From Photobacterium galatheae (GTDB lineage: Bacteria; Pseudomonadota; Gammaproteobacteria; Enterobacterales; Vibrionaceae), in NCBI RefSeq assembly GCF_000695255.1, contig NZ_JMIB01000005.1:1-64000 (forward strand): a DNA stretch of 64,000 nt. The letters are read 5' to 3'. Below, piece after piece: positions 35,306 to 43,244 of this stretch. Position 1 is the stretch's first letter; the number at the start of each line of letters is the position of its first letter. The position numbers were made by a program, and so were the translations under genes. The notes under the pieces are model-generated. The model was given only the letters and a program-made list of their open reading frames with translations, made no database searches and was not told the DNA's origin.

Positions 35306-35506
35306 TTAGGATAACGCGTAGCCAATCAGACCGGCAATCGCGAGACAGGCACCACCGAACACACCATATTCAATGCGTTTTTCAACCACGCATTCAACAT
35401 CTTCTTTTTTGACCGTCAGCATACTGAAGATGCAGCCACCCGCCAGTGCAACGGCTAAGACACCCAGGCTAAACAGGATAGCCGAAACAAAATCCATCAA
35501 TTCCAT
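35306..35506 (-). CDS. Small two-helix membrane protein
   Basis: A 66-residue protein with two hydrophobic helices (about 7-30 and 47-64) joined by a charged KKEDVECVVEKRIEYG loop. An AGAGGA site 7 bases before the ATG supports expression. No family recognised. Confidence 0.75.
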   Translation of the reverse strand: MELMDFVSAILFSLGVLAVALAGGCIFSMLTVKKEDVECVVEKRIEYGVFGGACLAIAGLIGYALS

Positions 35507-35676
35507 ATCAATCCTCTTTTTGGACTTACCCTATCAATTTGCGTATCGCGTGCTTATTACTGAATGGGCCTGTCCGGGGGAATGGACAGACCTGCACGTC
35601 TTGAATGCGGGGCGAATCATACACCTTCTGAGGTGTGCTGTAATCCCGGAGGGTGTAATCAAAGATGACGGACGAA

Positions 35677-36333
35677 TCAGACGAAGGCTAGCCTTGCTGC
35701 AAAAGCGATCAGGACCACACCCAGTGAACGTTCGATCAGATGCATTTGCCGCTGGAACCAACAACGGGCCTTTTCGGCAGAAAATACCAGACTGACCAGC
35801 GTGAACCACAGGGCATTCACCGAGCACATCCAGGCACCATAAAACATCTGTACTGTCATTGGGGTATCAATACTGACGACATTGGTCATGACGGCCAGGA
35901 AAAACAGGGTGGCTTTCGGGTTGGTGGCATTGGTCAGAAACCCGATACTGAATGCACGCTTCAGTGACTGTGACTCAATGGGTGTGTCCGGATGTTCTTC
36001 TGTATTGGTTGCAGTGGCTGACTCATTGTGCTTCGCTGGTTTGCTGCGGCAAAGCTGCACGCCCAGATAAACCAGATAGATTGCCCCGAGCACTTTGGCT
36101 GCGGTGAGCAGCCATTCGGAGGTGTGCATGAGCGCACTGACACCCAGCAGGGTATACAGCACATGAATGCCCAATCCGAAACCGATGCCCAGTGCCGTCA
36201 TGACGCCATGAGTCCGGCCAAATTTCAGGCTTTGCCTGACGGTGACGACAAAATCAGGGCCGGGTGCAACAACGGCCATAAAGTGGATCAGTGCCAGAGA
36301 GAGAAATTCTGGCCAGTATGCATTGATCATCAT
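35677..36333 (-). CDS. LysE/RhtB family amino-acid exporter
   Basis: A 218-residue inner-membrane exporter. The N-terminus has the LysE signature MAVVAPGPDFVVTVRQSLKFGRTHGVMTALGIGFG, then about six membrane helices with a charged loop rich in Thr, Glu and Pro. FLTNATNPKATLFFLAVM is the second family motif. The ATG at 36333 follows AAGGAT. It lies 16 bases downstream of the AlaX gene, so both are likely cotranscribed: an editing protein with an amino-acid exporter. Confidence 0.9.
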   Translation of the reverse strand: MMINAYWPEFLSLALIHFMAVVAPGPDFVVTVRQSLKFGRTHGVMTALGIGFGLGIHVLYTLLGVSALMHTSEWLLTAAKVLGAIYLVYLGVQLCRSKPAKHNESATATNTEEHPDTPIESQSLKRAFSIGFLTNATNPKATLFFLAVMTNVVSIDTPMTVQMFYGAWMCSVNALWFTLVSLVFSAEKARCWFQRQMHLIERSLGVVLIAFAARLAFV

Positions 36334-36349
36334 TGATATCCTTATGGGT

Positions 36350-37018
36350 TCAGGCCGCTTCTGGTATGTGGTAGCGCACCTGGAGATTTCCTTGTTGCAG
36401 CCGGGTCGAAATCCGGATATTGGCTGGCAGCTCACGGGTATTACTGATATGCGTGCCGACACAAGGCAAGGCGGAGAGATCGCCGAATCCGACCCGGCGT
36501 GTTCCCGTCTGATCCAGACTGATTTGAACCGGGAGTCCGGCTGCGATTAACCGGCTCAGATGCTGCGCAATGGTCTGCTCATCCAACTCCACGACATGCG
36601 TCTTGGGGGCGAATTCAACATGACAGGTGTTCGGCCAGTGATTTGCCCTGATGGGTTGCCAGCCATTTTGCAGGCCAATGGTTCCGATCAGATGTCCCAG
36701 GCTGTGCAGGCAGCTGTGCAGTTGCCGGGCTTCTTTGTCCAGCGCCATGGTGGTCATGCCGGTTGGCAGGGGATGATCAAGAATATGTTGAATCTCATCA
36801 CCGACTTTCCGGGTGTGCAACACCTGCGCCCGCTCTCCGCAATGGGTCAGGATACGGCCGGTATCACCGGGCTGGCCTTCATCCTGCGGATGAAAGACGG
36901 TTTTATCCAACACGGCAATCCATTGTCCATCTTCCTGAAAACAGGCAAGAAGTTCAGCCTCACAATAGAGTTGATTGGTGCTGAGGTATAACGCTTGTGT
37001 TGCCATCATTGATGCCAT
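36350..37018 (-). CDS. Alanyl-tRNA editing protein (AlaX type)
   Basis: A 222-residue stand-alone homologue of the AlaRS editing domain that would deacylate mischarged (Ser/Gly) tRNA-Ala. It keeps the FHPQDEGQPGDTG motif (family FYPEGGGQPGDTG), the zinc ligands in HSCLH and CVGTH, and the ISNT tail. The start is set at 37018, matching the MATxALYL N-terminus of the family with GGAAA upstream; the frame reads back to 37084. Confidence 0.9.
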   Translation of the reverse strand: MASMMATQALYLSTNQLYCEAELLACFQEDGQWIAVLDKTVFHPQDEGQPGDTGRILTHCGERAQVLHTRKVGDEIQHILDHPLPTGMTTMALDKEARQLHSCLHSLGHLIGTIGLQNGWQPIRANHWPNTCHVEFAPKTHVVELDEQTIAQHLSRLIAAGLPVQISLDQTGTRRVGFGDLSALPCVGTHISNTRELPANIRISTRLQQGNLQVRYHIPEAA

Positions 37019-37141
37019 GAACGCTTTCCGTGTAATGCCGGGATTGGTGAGATAGGCAACATTGTAATCACCGGCGCGGTGCATGATAATCCATCATCAA
37101 TTCAAATAACTTTTGCGTGAAACGCACGAATCAGAGATCGC

Positions 37142-38056
37142 ATGAGCAGCAATAAACACATTGGTCTGATGCAGGACATGGCCATTTTTGTCTCCGTCGT
37201 GAAAACCGGCAGCTTTTCAGAGTCGGCAAGATTGCTGGGGGTGTCACCTTCTGCGGTCAGTCGGACCATCAAGCAGCTTGAACAGCAACTCGGGGTGTGT
37301 CTGTTACAGCGAACGACCCGGAAACTGCGTCTGAGTGAAACAGGCAGAACCGTTTATGAGCGCTGTCTTCAACTCGATGAAGCCGCCCGAGAAGTGGTTT
37401 CGCTCTGTGAAAGTCAGGATAGTTCAGCCCGGGGTGTCGTCAAGGTCGCTGCGCCGAAAGCGGTGGCGCACTCGCTGATTCATCCTTATGTTGCTGAGTT
37501 TCTTCGGTTGTATCCGGCGATTGATGTGCATCTGGTGCTCGACGATCAGGCGCTGGATCTGATAGAGCAGGAAATTGATATTTTGTTCCGGATCACCCGG
37601 CAACCTCCACAGGGGTTAATCGGGCGGAGCCTGATGCCGATTGACCATGTGCTCTGCGCATCGCCGGAATATCTGGCTCGCAAGGGAATCCCCGTACACC
37701 CGAAAGAATTAACCGGTCACAGCTGTATTTCGCTGGGAGAGAATGAAGCGGATTCGAAATGGCGGTTCCGCAAAGGAAGCAACAAAATCACGGTGCCGGT
37801 GACCGGTCGTTACCGGGCAAATCATTCACGCGTTCGTCTTGAAGCCGCGGAGCAGGGAATCGGCATTGCCAGCTTACCTGTGTTTGTTGCCGAAGGCGCG
37901 ATTGCGGAAGGCAAGATTGTTCAGGTGCTCCCCGAATGGGAATTTGAAACGGCCTATACCGGTGATTTATGGATGTTATACCCGGCGACGCGTCATATTC
38001 CGGCCAAAGTGAGTTTGTTTGCAGACTATATTGTCGGCAAATTAGGCAAGTCGTGA
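37142..38056 (+). CDS. LysR family transcriptional regulator
   Basis: A 304-residue LTTR. Residues about 12-70 form the winged helix-turn-helix (AIFVSVVKTGSFSESARLLGVSPSAVSRTIKQLEQQLGV). The C-terminal two-lobed effector domain spans about 97-295. It is divergent from the AlaX-LysE operon across 124 bases, the common LTTR arrangement, so that operon is its likeliest target (inference). The ligand is unknown. Confidence 0.92.
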   Translation: MSSNKHIGLMQDMAIFVSVVKTGSFSESARLLGVSPSAVSRTIKQLEQQLGVCLLQRTTRKLRLSETGRTVYERCLQLDEAAREVVSLCESQDSSARGVVKVAAPKAVAHSLIHPYVAEFLRLYPAIDVHLVLDDQALDLIEQEIDILFRITRQPPQGLIGRSLMPIDHVLCASPEYLARKGIPVHPKELTGHSCISLGENEADSKWRFRKGSNKITVPVTGRYRANHSRVRLEAAEQGIGIASLPVFVAEGAIAEGKIVQVLPEWEFETAYTGDLWMLYPATRHIPAKVSLFADYIVGKLGKS

Positions 38057-38317
38057 ACTGGGCTTGAAGTCAAGGCGGGAATCTACAAAAGAGACAACTG
38101 TATCTGTGTCACCGGACACCCAGAGATAGCGCCACTGATCAATCTTGGATGCCGAACGTGAAGCGATGGAAAACACTGTTCAGAAGGACATCAGTACAGA
38201 GGCAAGCTGCGCGAAATAAATCGCTAAAACTCGTGAAAATGCAGGTCTTTGTGATGAACCAAGGCCTGCATCATGAATTAGGCTTTTAGAAATAGACCAA
38301 AAAAGAAAGGTAGCGCG

Positions 38318-39238
38318 GTGAAAATTGCATTTTTTGGTGAATGTATGGTCGAGCTGAGCGGTCAGCCATTACGTCGTACCTTTGGTGGTGATACCTTAAA
38401 TACGGCATTGTATTTGTCCCGGCTCGGACGTTCACGCCGGTTGGATGTCAGTTACGCGACGGCGCTGGGAAAAGACAATATCAGCCAGGATATGCTGACG
38501 GCCTGGCAGGAAGAATACATCGATACGCGTCTGGTTCGTCGCCTGGACGAGAAACTTCCCGGACTCTATCTGGTGGAAACCGAGCCCAGTGGTGAACGCC
38601 ATTTTCATTACTGGCGCAATGACAGTGCCGCAAAGTTTTATTTCGCAACCGGCGTCACCCCGCTTGAACAGGCCATTGATAACAATGAGTTTGATGTACT
38701 GTACATCAGTGGCATCAGTCTGGCGATTCTGGCGGAAGATGCCAAAGCCATTCTGATTACTTTGCTGGTAAAACACAAAGCGGCGGGGGGTAAAGTCGTG
38801 TTTGACAATAATTTTCGCCCGCAGCTCTGGACCGCAAAGCAGGCCCAATACTGGTATAAGCAAGTGCTGCCATTTGTGGATATCGCCCTGATCACCGAAG
38901 ATGACGACCAGAAAGTGTGGGGCGAAGGTGATGTGATTGAACGCTGTCGCGATTATGGCAGTGATGAGGTGGTGATTAAGCGTGGCAGCCAGCCTTGTCT
39001 GGTCGCGACGGATTTACAGTCTGAACATCCGGTGACCAGCGAAGTGGCTGCCAACCCGGTTCAGACTGTGATAGACACTTGCGCCGCCGGTGATTCATTT
39101 GCTGCCGGCTATCTAGCGGGTCGGTTAAGTGGCGAAACGGCAACGGCGTCTGCAGAACTTGGCCACCAACTGGCTGCGATTGTGATTCAACACCCGGGCG
39201 CAATTATCCCGCCCGAGGCAATGACAGAGATGATGTAA
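38318..39238 (+). CDS. kdgK: 2-dehydro-3-deoxygluconate kinase
   Basis: A 306-residue PfkB-type kinase that phosphorylates 2-keto-3-deoxygluconate. The N-terminal GECMVELSG and GGDTLNTALYLSRLG motifs bind sugar, and the C-terminal DTCAAGDSFAAGYLAG carries the catalytic Asp of the family's GAGD motif. The GTG start at 38318 follows AAAGG. It is followed 15 bases later by eda; the product KDPG is Eda's substrate, so the pair forms the last steps of hexuronate and Entner-Doudoroff-type catabolism. Confidence 0.95.
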   Translation: MKIAFFGECMVELSGQPLRRTFGGDTLNTALYLSRLGRSRRLDVSYATALGKDNISQDMLTAWQEEYIDTRLVRRLDEKLPGLYLVETEPSGERHFHYWRNDSAAKFYFATGVTPLEQAIDNNEFDVLYISGISLAILAEDAKAILITLLVKHKAAGGKVVFDNNFRPQLWTAKQAQYWYKQVLPFVDIALITEDDDQKVWGEGDVIERCRDYGSDEVVIKRGSQPCLVATDLQSEHPVTSEVAANPVQTVIDTCAAGDSFAAGYLAGRLSGETATASAELGHQLAAIVIQHPGAIIPPEAMTEMM

Positions 39239-39253
39239 AGGAGTTAGAAGTTC

Positions 39254-39886
39254 ATGTCTCAATCCCTGATCGAGAAGCTAAAACAATTCAAAGTGATTCC
39301 GGTGATTCAAATTAACCGTGTGGAACAGGCGGTGCCGCTGGCGAAAACGCTGGTGGAGAATGGCCTGCCGGTTGCAGAAGTCACCTTCCGTACCGATGCA
39401 GCAGCCGAAGCCATCCGCCTGATGCGGGAAGCCTGTCCGACTTTGTGCATCGGTGCGGGCACGGTGCTCAATGCTGAGCAAGTGGATCGCGCACAGGCCG
39501 CCGGTGCTGAGTTTATTGTGGCACCGGGCCTGAATCCGAATACAGTGCGTTACTGTCAGGAAAAAGGGATTGTGGTGGTGCCGGGCGTGAATAATCCCAG
39601 CCAGATTGAGCAGGCTTTAGAACTGGGTCTGAATTTCCTGAAGTTCTTCCCGGCGGAAGCGTCTGGCGGTCTCAACATGGTGAAATCGCTGCTGGCACCT
39701 TATGTGGATGTCAGCCTGATGCCGACCGGGGGGATTGGCAAAGCGAATATTCGTGACTATCTGGCGGTAGAGCGCGTGCTGTGCTGTGGCGGCACCTGGA
39801 TGGTGGCACCACAACTGATTGATAACGGCGACTGGGAAGAAGTTGGTCGTCTGGTGCGTGAAGCGGTGGCACTGGTTCGCGACTGA
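39254..39886 (+). CDS. eda: KHG/KDPG aldolase
   Basis: A 210-residue aldolase that splits 2-keto-3-deoxy-6-phosphogluconate into pyruvate and glyceraldehyde-3-phosphate. The Schiff-base lysine is K130 in FLKFFPAE; E42 (AEVTFRT), GAGTV and MPTGGIG are typical. It is cotranscribed with kdgK. A terminator follows, lying within the convergent gene's 3' end. Confidence 0.97.
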   Translation: MSQSLIEKLKQFKVIPVIQINRVEQAVPLAKTLVENGLPVAEVTFRTDAAAEAIRLMREACPTLCIGAGTVLNAEQVDRAQAAGAEFIVAPGLNPNTVRYCQEKGIVVVPGVNNPSQIEQALELGLNFLKFFPAEASGGLNMVKSLLAPYVDVSLMPTGGIGKANIRDYLAVERVLCCGGTWMVAPQLIDNGDWEEVGRLVREAVALVRD

Positions 39887-39891
39887 CGCTT

Positions 39892-40674
39892 TCAGAGCCC
39901 TTTAGGGGTTATGGCCGCTTCAGTGTTGAAGCGGCTTTTTTCATTCGGAAAACTGCAGGTGTTGATCTGTCCTTTCGGATCAAATATCAGGGTCAATTGA
40001 TCGGGTTTGGTCTGGCTAAATTCGGCGATACAGCGTTTGCTTGCCACTGTCGTTTGAGTCTGCTGGCCGGCACTGATCACCACATCCACGCCTCGAATGG
40101 TTTTTAACAACTCTGGTGAAAAACGGGTTGGATACTGACTCAGCAACACGATATTCCGGATGCCTTTCTCCTGAAGCCGATCCACACTGTTTCGGAGCAG
40201 GGTCAGATCCCGTTCGTGCAGCCCCTCGTTCCCCGGATAAGGGTTAATCAGCGCCAGAAAAGCGACCCGACTGCTGCCATACCAGCGAATGAAAGCGTCT
40301 GCCCGGCCTTTATAGCTGTTGTAGCTGTATACTTCATCCCCATTTTTGCGAAGGCCGAAATCGATATTGCTCGCCAACACCGGATAACTGGCCTGAGGCA
40401 GCAGGCTGGCAGAATCACTGTAGAGCTTTGTCTCGGGCGTGATGGCCGTGACATAGGAAAAGGGCTGGCTTTCCACTTTGGGATTTTGCGCTGAATAAAA
40501 GGTTATTCCTTCTTGTGGGGGCAGGGCGACAACATCCAGATCAGCTTTGCCGGGAGAAGGTGGGAGATGTGTCAGAAATCGAACGTGTAGATGTGCTTCA
40601 GCATGCTCGGCTGGCGAACAGGCAGCGAGTAAACAAGACATCACGACTGGGACACAGAAACTGAAACGGCACAT
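39892..40674 (-). CDS. Lipoprotein, 5'-nucleotidase-like and degenerate
   Basis: A roughly 260-residue lipoprotein (signal ending LLAAC-S). The mature part has calcineurin-type/UshA-like strands (VLASNIDFGL; IRNIVLLSQYPTRFSPELLKTIRGVDVVISAGQQTQ resembles the VIVALSHxG...VDVIVGGHSHT segment). The N-terminal DxH metal motif and the C-terminal substrate domain are missing. It probably is a truncated or repurposed metallophosphoesterase, and activity is doubtful. I prefer the ATG at 40674 (lipoprotein start) over 40794. The terminator of eda overlaps its 3' end. Confidence 0.65.
   Translation of the reverse strand: MCRFSFCVPVVMSCLLAACSPAEHAEAHLHVRFLTHLPPSPGKADLDVVALPPQEGITFYSAQNPKVESQPFSYVTAITPETKLYSDSASLLPQASYPVLASNIDFGLRKNGDEVYSYNSYKGRADAFIRWYGSSRVAFLALINPYPGNEGLHERDLTLLRNSVDRLQEKGIRNIVLLSQYPTRFSPELLKTIRGVDVVISAGQQTQTTVASKRCIAEFSQTKPDQLTLIFDPKGQINTCSFPNEKSRFNTEAAITPKGL
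39913..39942 (+). terminator. Rho-independent terminator after eda
   Basis: GCCGCTTCA and TGAAGCGGC pair around a short loop with a T6 run. The hairpin lies inside the last codons of the convergent lipoprotein gene. Confidence 0.9.
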
Positions 40675-41052
40675 AACAAGCTTAAAATGTGATCTGGGTC
40701 GCCATTCTGTGCTTTTTGCCTGAAGATGACAAGTCTCTGACAGAATTCCAGGCCCGACGAAACGGAAAAATCCCACTTTCTTTTTAAAAATCACGACCGC
40801 GTTCAGCGAATGAAACGTGCTAACTCCCTCACATCACGATAAAAAGTCAGTCGTTCAGCATTCGCTGATGTGCAAAAAATGAGAAGAATGACCTGTTTTG
40901 GATGCAAAACAATCACTCAGTTCAAATTGATGAATTTTGCTGTTGACTCGATCTCACCTTTGCGTAGAATGCATCCCGTACCGCAACGGAGGGTAACGAC
41001 GAAGCGGTCATGGTGAAATCCAGAACAACAACCCAAGTGGTTGATTGTTGAA
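40675..41052. other. 378-base gap holding the tRNA promoter
   Basis: No gene is visible besides an N-terminal extension of the lipoprotein frame (to 40794) that lacks a signal peptide start. The right part contains the promoter of the tRNA cluster and its leader. Confidence 0.7.
40943..40970 (+). promoter_or_regulatory. Sigma-70 promoter of the tRNA cluster
   Basis: TTGACT (40943-40948), 16 bases, TAGAAT (40965-40970), then GC-rich GCATCCCG resembling a stringent discriminator, about 75 bases before tRNA-Cys. Confidence 0.8.
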
Positions 41053-41126
41053 GGCGCGTTGGCAGAGTGGCTATGCAGCGGATTGCAAATCCGTGGACCT
41101 CGGTTCGACTCCGGGACGCGCCTCCA
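41053..41126 (+). tRNA. tRNA-Cys (GCA)
   Basis: A 74-base cloverleaf with acceptor GGCGCGT/ACGCGCC, anticodon loop ATTGCAAAT (anticodon GCA), T-arm GGTTCGACTCC and encoded CCA. Confidence 0.96.
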
Positions 41127-41129
41127 TTT

Positions 41130-41205
41130 GCGACACTAGCTCAGTTGGTAGAGCGCAACCTTGCCAAGGTTGAGGTCACGAGTTCGAACCTCGTGTGTCG
41201 CTCCA
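41130..41205 (+). tRNA. tRNA-Gly (GCC)
   Basis: A 76-base cloverleaf, acceptor GCGACAC/GTGTCGC, D-arm AGCTCAGTTGGTAGAGC, anticodon loop CTTGCCAAG (GCC), T-arm GAGTTCGAACCTC, encoded CCA. Only three bases separate it from tRNA-Cys. Confidence 0.97.
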
Positions 41206-41275
41206 AATTTTGTGTGTATCGATTCATATGTCGGTACAAAGATGGTGTCTAACCCATCGCAATCCAGAATTGCGT

Positions 41276-41362
41276 GCCCTGGTGGTGGAATTGGTAGACA
41301 CAAGGGATTTAAAATCCCTCGACGTTCGCGTTGTGCCGGTTCAAGTCCGGCCCGGGGCACCA
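41276..41362 (+). tRNA. tRNA-Leu (UAA), probable phage attachment gene
   Basis: An 87-base class II tRNA with acceptor GCCCTGG/CCGGGGC, anticodon loop ATTTAAAAT (TAA), a long variable arm CTCGACGTTCGCGTTG, T-arm GGTTCAAGTCC, encoded CCA. It is the last tRNA of the cluster and the phage integrase lies just downstream on the opposite strand, the usual layout of a tRNA-borne attB/attL. Confidence 0.96.
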
Positions 41363-41370
41363 TCAAAATC

Positions 41371-41408
41371 AACGGCTTACAGGCTAACACTTGTAAGCCG
41401 TTTTTCTT
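41371..41408 (+). terminator. Terminator of the tRNA cluster
   Basis: AACGGCTTACA pairs with TGTAAGCCGTT around a 10-base loop, followed by TTTTTCTTTT, just after tRNA-Leu. Confidence 0.9.
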
Positions 41409-41440
41409 TTCCTAATGTTTTCCTAATATCTTTTCCTAAT
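41407..41440. repeat. Three TTTTCCTAAT direct repeats beside the attachment site
   Basis: The decamer TTTTCCTAAT occurs at 41407, 41418 and 41431, between tRNA-Leu and the integrase stop. Spacing of 11 and 13 bases suits a row of integrase arm-type or excisionase sites; function is inferred. Confidence 0.55.
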
Positions 41441-41445
41441 ATTTT

Positions 41446-42465
41446 TCAGTCATTTTTCTCTGACGCATTAGCTTTGCTAATGGTTTTGACGACCTTAATC
41501 CTGCGATCATAGGTGGCAACCTGACGTTCAGTTTTGTGGCCGGAGAATGCCTGCTTCTCTTTTGAGCTACCTTCATAATCGCTGATGCCTTTTGCTTTTA
41601 GATCATGAAAGGTGAAGTTTAAAGCTAAGCCGGTTGCTTCTCTGGCGAGCGCTCTCGCTTTGCGCCAGCGGGTATTAAATCCATCGCGAGTAAAACGGCT
41701 ACCACTTTTTTGATGAATGACAAAAATACTGTTATTTCCAAATGCTTCATCACATTCCTTTACTGCTTTGTGCAATTCTGCCGACCACTCTTTAATTTGC
41801 TTCACACCTGTTTTCCCCTGCTGGATATAAATGCCTTCTTCGCGCAACTCGCTTTTCGTTAAAGCTAATACATCACCTTGCCTGGCTGCACATCGATAGC
41901 TTATTTCCATTGCCGCCCTTATCACTGGGCATGCATGTTCGTAGACTGCTTCATACTCATCATCAGATATATATACATCACGCTGTTTTTCTTTAAATTG
42001 CCGAACGCCCTGGCAAGGGTTTTTTTCAACTAGTCCGCGCTCAAATGCCCAGCGAAAAACACGAGAGAAAAAAGCTTTCTCTCGATTGGCCTGAACTTTC
42101 GATTTCTCACCGCGGATATCCATGTACTTTCTGATGTGTACTGGCTGAATCGTGCTCGGGAGCATTTTGCCGAACACAGGAATGATTTTATTCGCGTATT
42201 TCCTGTAATCACTTTGCGTCGTTCTCGAAAGCTCTCTGAAGTCGGCACTGCCAAAGAACCGCTGGATCAAGCCGTTGGTAGTCTCTTGCTTTTCATATTC
42301 AGCGACCGCTTGCTCGTATTGCTGCCAAACCTCAGACTGCTTTGCATCCAAACTACATAAGCGAATAGAGCCACCATTTGCTGGATGCCACTCAAAAGCG
42401 GAACGACCGCGATAAACTCTTGGTGGCATCCAGTTATCTTCTTTGTTCTTTCTTGTTCTAGGCAC
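41446..42465 (-). CDS. int: Phage integrase (tyrosine recombinase)
   Basis: A 339-residue site-specific recombinase. An N-terminal SAM-like domain (about 60-160) is followed by the catalytic domain: R195 in YRCAARQGDVLAL, HDLKAKG (lysine where most have arginine), the GHKTERQVATYDR block with His and nucleophilic Tyr. The HDLKAKG form is seen in several phage integrases and is not a sign of decay. It would recombine at the adjacent tRNA-Leu. It overlaps the DUF4224 gene by 8 bases. Confidence 0.93.
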   Translation of the reverse strand: MPRTRKNKEDNWMPPRVYRGRSAFEWHPANGGSIRLCSLDAKQSEVWQQYEQAVAEYEKQETTNGLIQRFFGSADFRELSRTTQSDYRKYANKIIPVFGKMLPSTIQPVHIRKYMDIRGEKSKVQANREKAFFSRVFRWAFERGLVEKNPCQGVRQFKEKQRDVYISDDEYEAVYEHACPVIRAAMEISYRCAARQGDVLALTKSELREEGIYIQQGKTGVKQIKEWSAELHKAVKECDEAFGNNSIFVIHQKSGSRFTRDGFNTRWRKARALAREATGLALNFTFHDLKAKGISDYEGSSKEKQAFSGHKTERQVATYDRRIKVVKTISKANASEKND

Positions 42466-42682
42466 TTCTCAGTGCTCCAAAGTCTGGTTCATCATCATGT
42501 TTTGATTCCACTTTAATCGGCGTAACGTTTGGGTGTAGAACATGATGCCAGGTGGTAAACACCGAGTTTGTTGGCTTTTTGAATATTGCGAATACACCAC
42601 TATCGATCAGTACCCGGTACTGCTGGCTTGGGATCTGGTAACCGGTAACTTCAAAAAGCTCTTCTTTGGTTAAAGCTTCCAT
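42458..42682 (-). CDS. DUF4224 family phage protein
   Basis: A 74-residue protein with the DUF4224 pattern LTKEELFEVTGYQIPSQQYRVLIDSGVFAIF, a small helix-turn-helix that usually sits just upstream of an integrase gene and may act in excision control. It overlaps int by 8 bases. Confidence 0.85.
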   Translation of the reverse strand: MEALTKEELFEVTGYQIPSQQYRVLIDSGVFAIFKKPTNSVFTTWHHVLHPNVTPIKVESKHDDEPDFGALRSA

Positions 42683-42694
42683 TGTCTGCCTCTC

Positions 42695-42901
42695 TCAGAG
42701 TAAACGGCTCGCTTCCAGTGCGAAAAGTTGGAAGAATTCAGGTGATATTTCGGTATCAGCCCGGAATTCTTTGGATACACCCCAGCCTTGGTTCCCGTCT
42801 TTGATTAGCGTTAGGCTGATGACTTCTCTGCATTGAACGAAGCTGAAATAAGGGGCGCTGACAGTAACAGCGCCGTGCTGTGTTTCGTATATCGTTACCA
42901 T
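42695..42901 (-). CDS. Small early phage protein, unknown
   Basis: About 68 residues from the ATG at 42901 (MVTIYETQHGAVTVS), predicted mixed beta/alpha. It begins 8 bases after the stop of the gene upstream, so the leftward early genes form one operon. No family recognised. A longer frame to 42955 lacks a start with ribosome site. Confidence 0.6.
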   Translation of the reverse strand: MVTIYETQHGAVTVSAPYFSFVQCREVISLTLIKDGNQGWGVSKEFRADTEISPEFFQLFALEASRLL

Positions 42902-42909
42902 TGTGCTGC

Positions 42910-43104
42910 TTATGCCGCTTTGCGTTTCAGGTAGGCACGGGCATGGTCCAGGCACTCTTTGAAGACCTGGCCAGTTTTGGCTTTGCCTGAATGGTAATGG
43001 CGGATGCCGGCTTCAACGGCCAACCCGATTTGATGGGATTTATAGCCTTCGAGCAGTAGCTTTTTGCGGATGTTATCGGCAATGAAGGTTTCGTGGTTGT
43101 TCAT
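42910..43104 (-). CDS. Small early phage protein, unknown
   Basis: A 64-residue, mostly helical and basic protein (NIRKKLLLEGYKSHQIGLAVEAGIRHY, ending LKRKAA). The ATG at 43104 follows a consensus AAGGAG. It is the first gene after the OL-type operators and so is likely under direct repressor control. An early regulatory or excision function is possible but not shown. Confidence 0.65.
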   Translation of the reverse strand: MNNHETFIADNIRKKLLLEGYKSHQIGLAVEAGIRHYHSGKAKTGQVFKECLDHARAYLKRKAA

Positions 43105-43144
43105 GAATGTGCTCCTTACATGCAATCTGAAAGTACAATAAAAA

Positions 43145-43184
43145 TGTACCATAAGTTCAGTCTGTGTAAAGAACTAAAAGTTCA
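43145..43184. promoter_or_regulatory. Left operator pair of the phage repressor
   Basis: Two 15-bp dyads, TGTACCATAAGTTCA (43145-43159) and AGAACTAAAAGTTCA (43170-43184), share the TGWAC-N5-GTTCA pattern and are 25 bases apart centre to centre. They lie upstream of the leftward early operon. Their sequence matches three more copies right of the repressor gene. Confidence 0.75.
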
Positions 43185-43201
43185 TTTATTTTCTTGAGGT
43201 G

Positions 43202-43225
43202 AAAAAAAACCGCCGAGTGGCGGTT
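43202..43225 (-). terminator. Terminator of the repressor gene
   Basis: On the minus strand AACCGCC pairs with GGCGGTT around an ACTC loop and is followed by eight T residues. Confidence 0.9.
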
Positions 43226-43244
43226 CATTTTTGAGAGTTTGGTA

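Noticed and set aside
40675-40794. N-terminal extension of the nucleotidase-like lipoprotein
   Set aside because: It puts about 40 charged residues before a good lipoprotein signal, which would block export.
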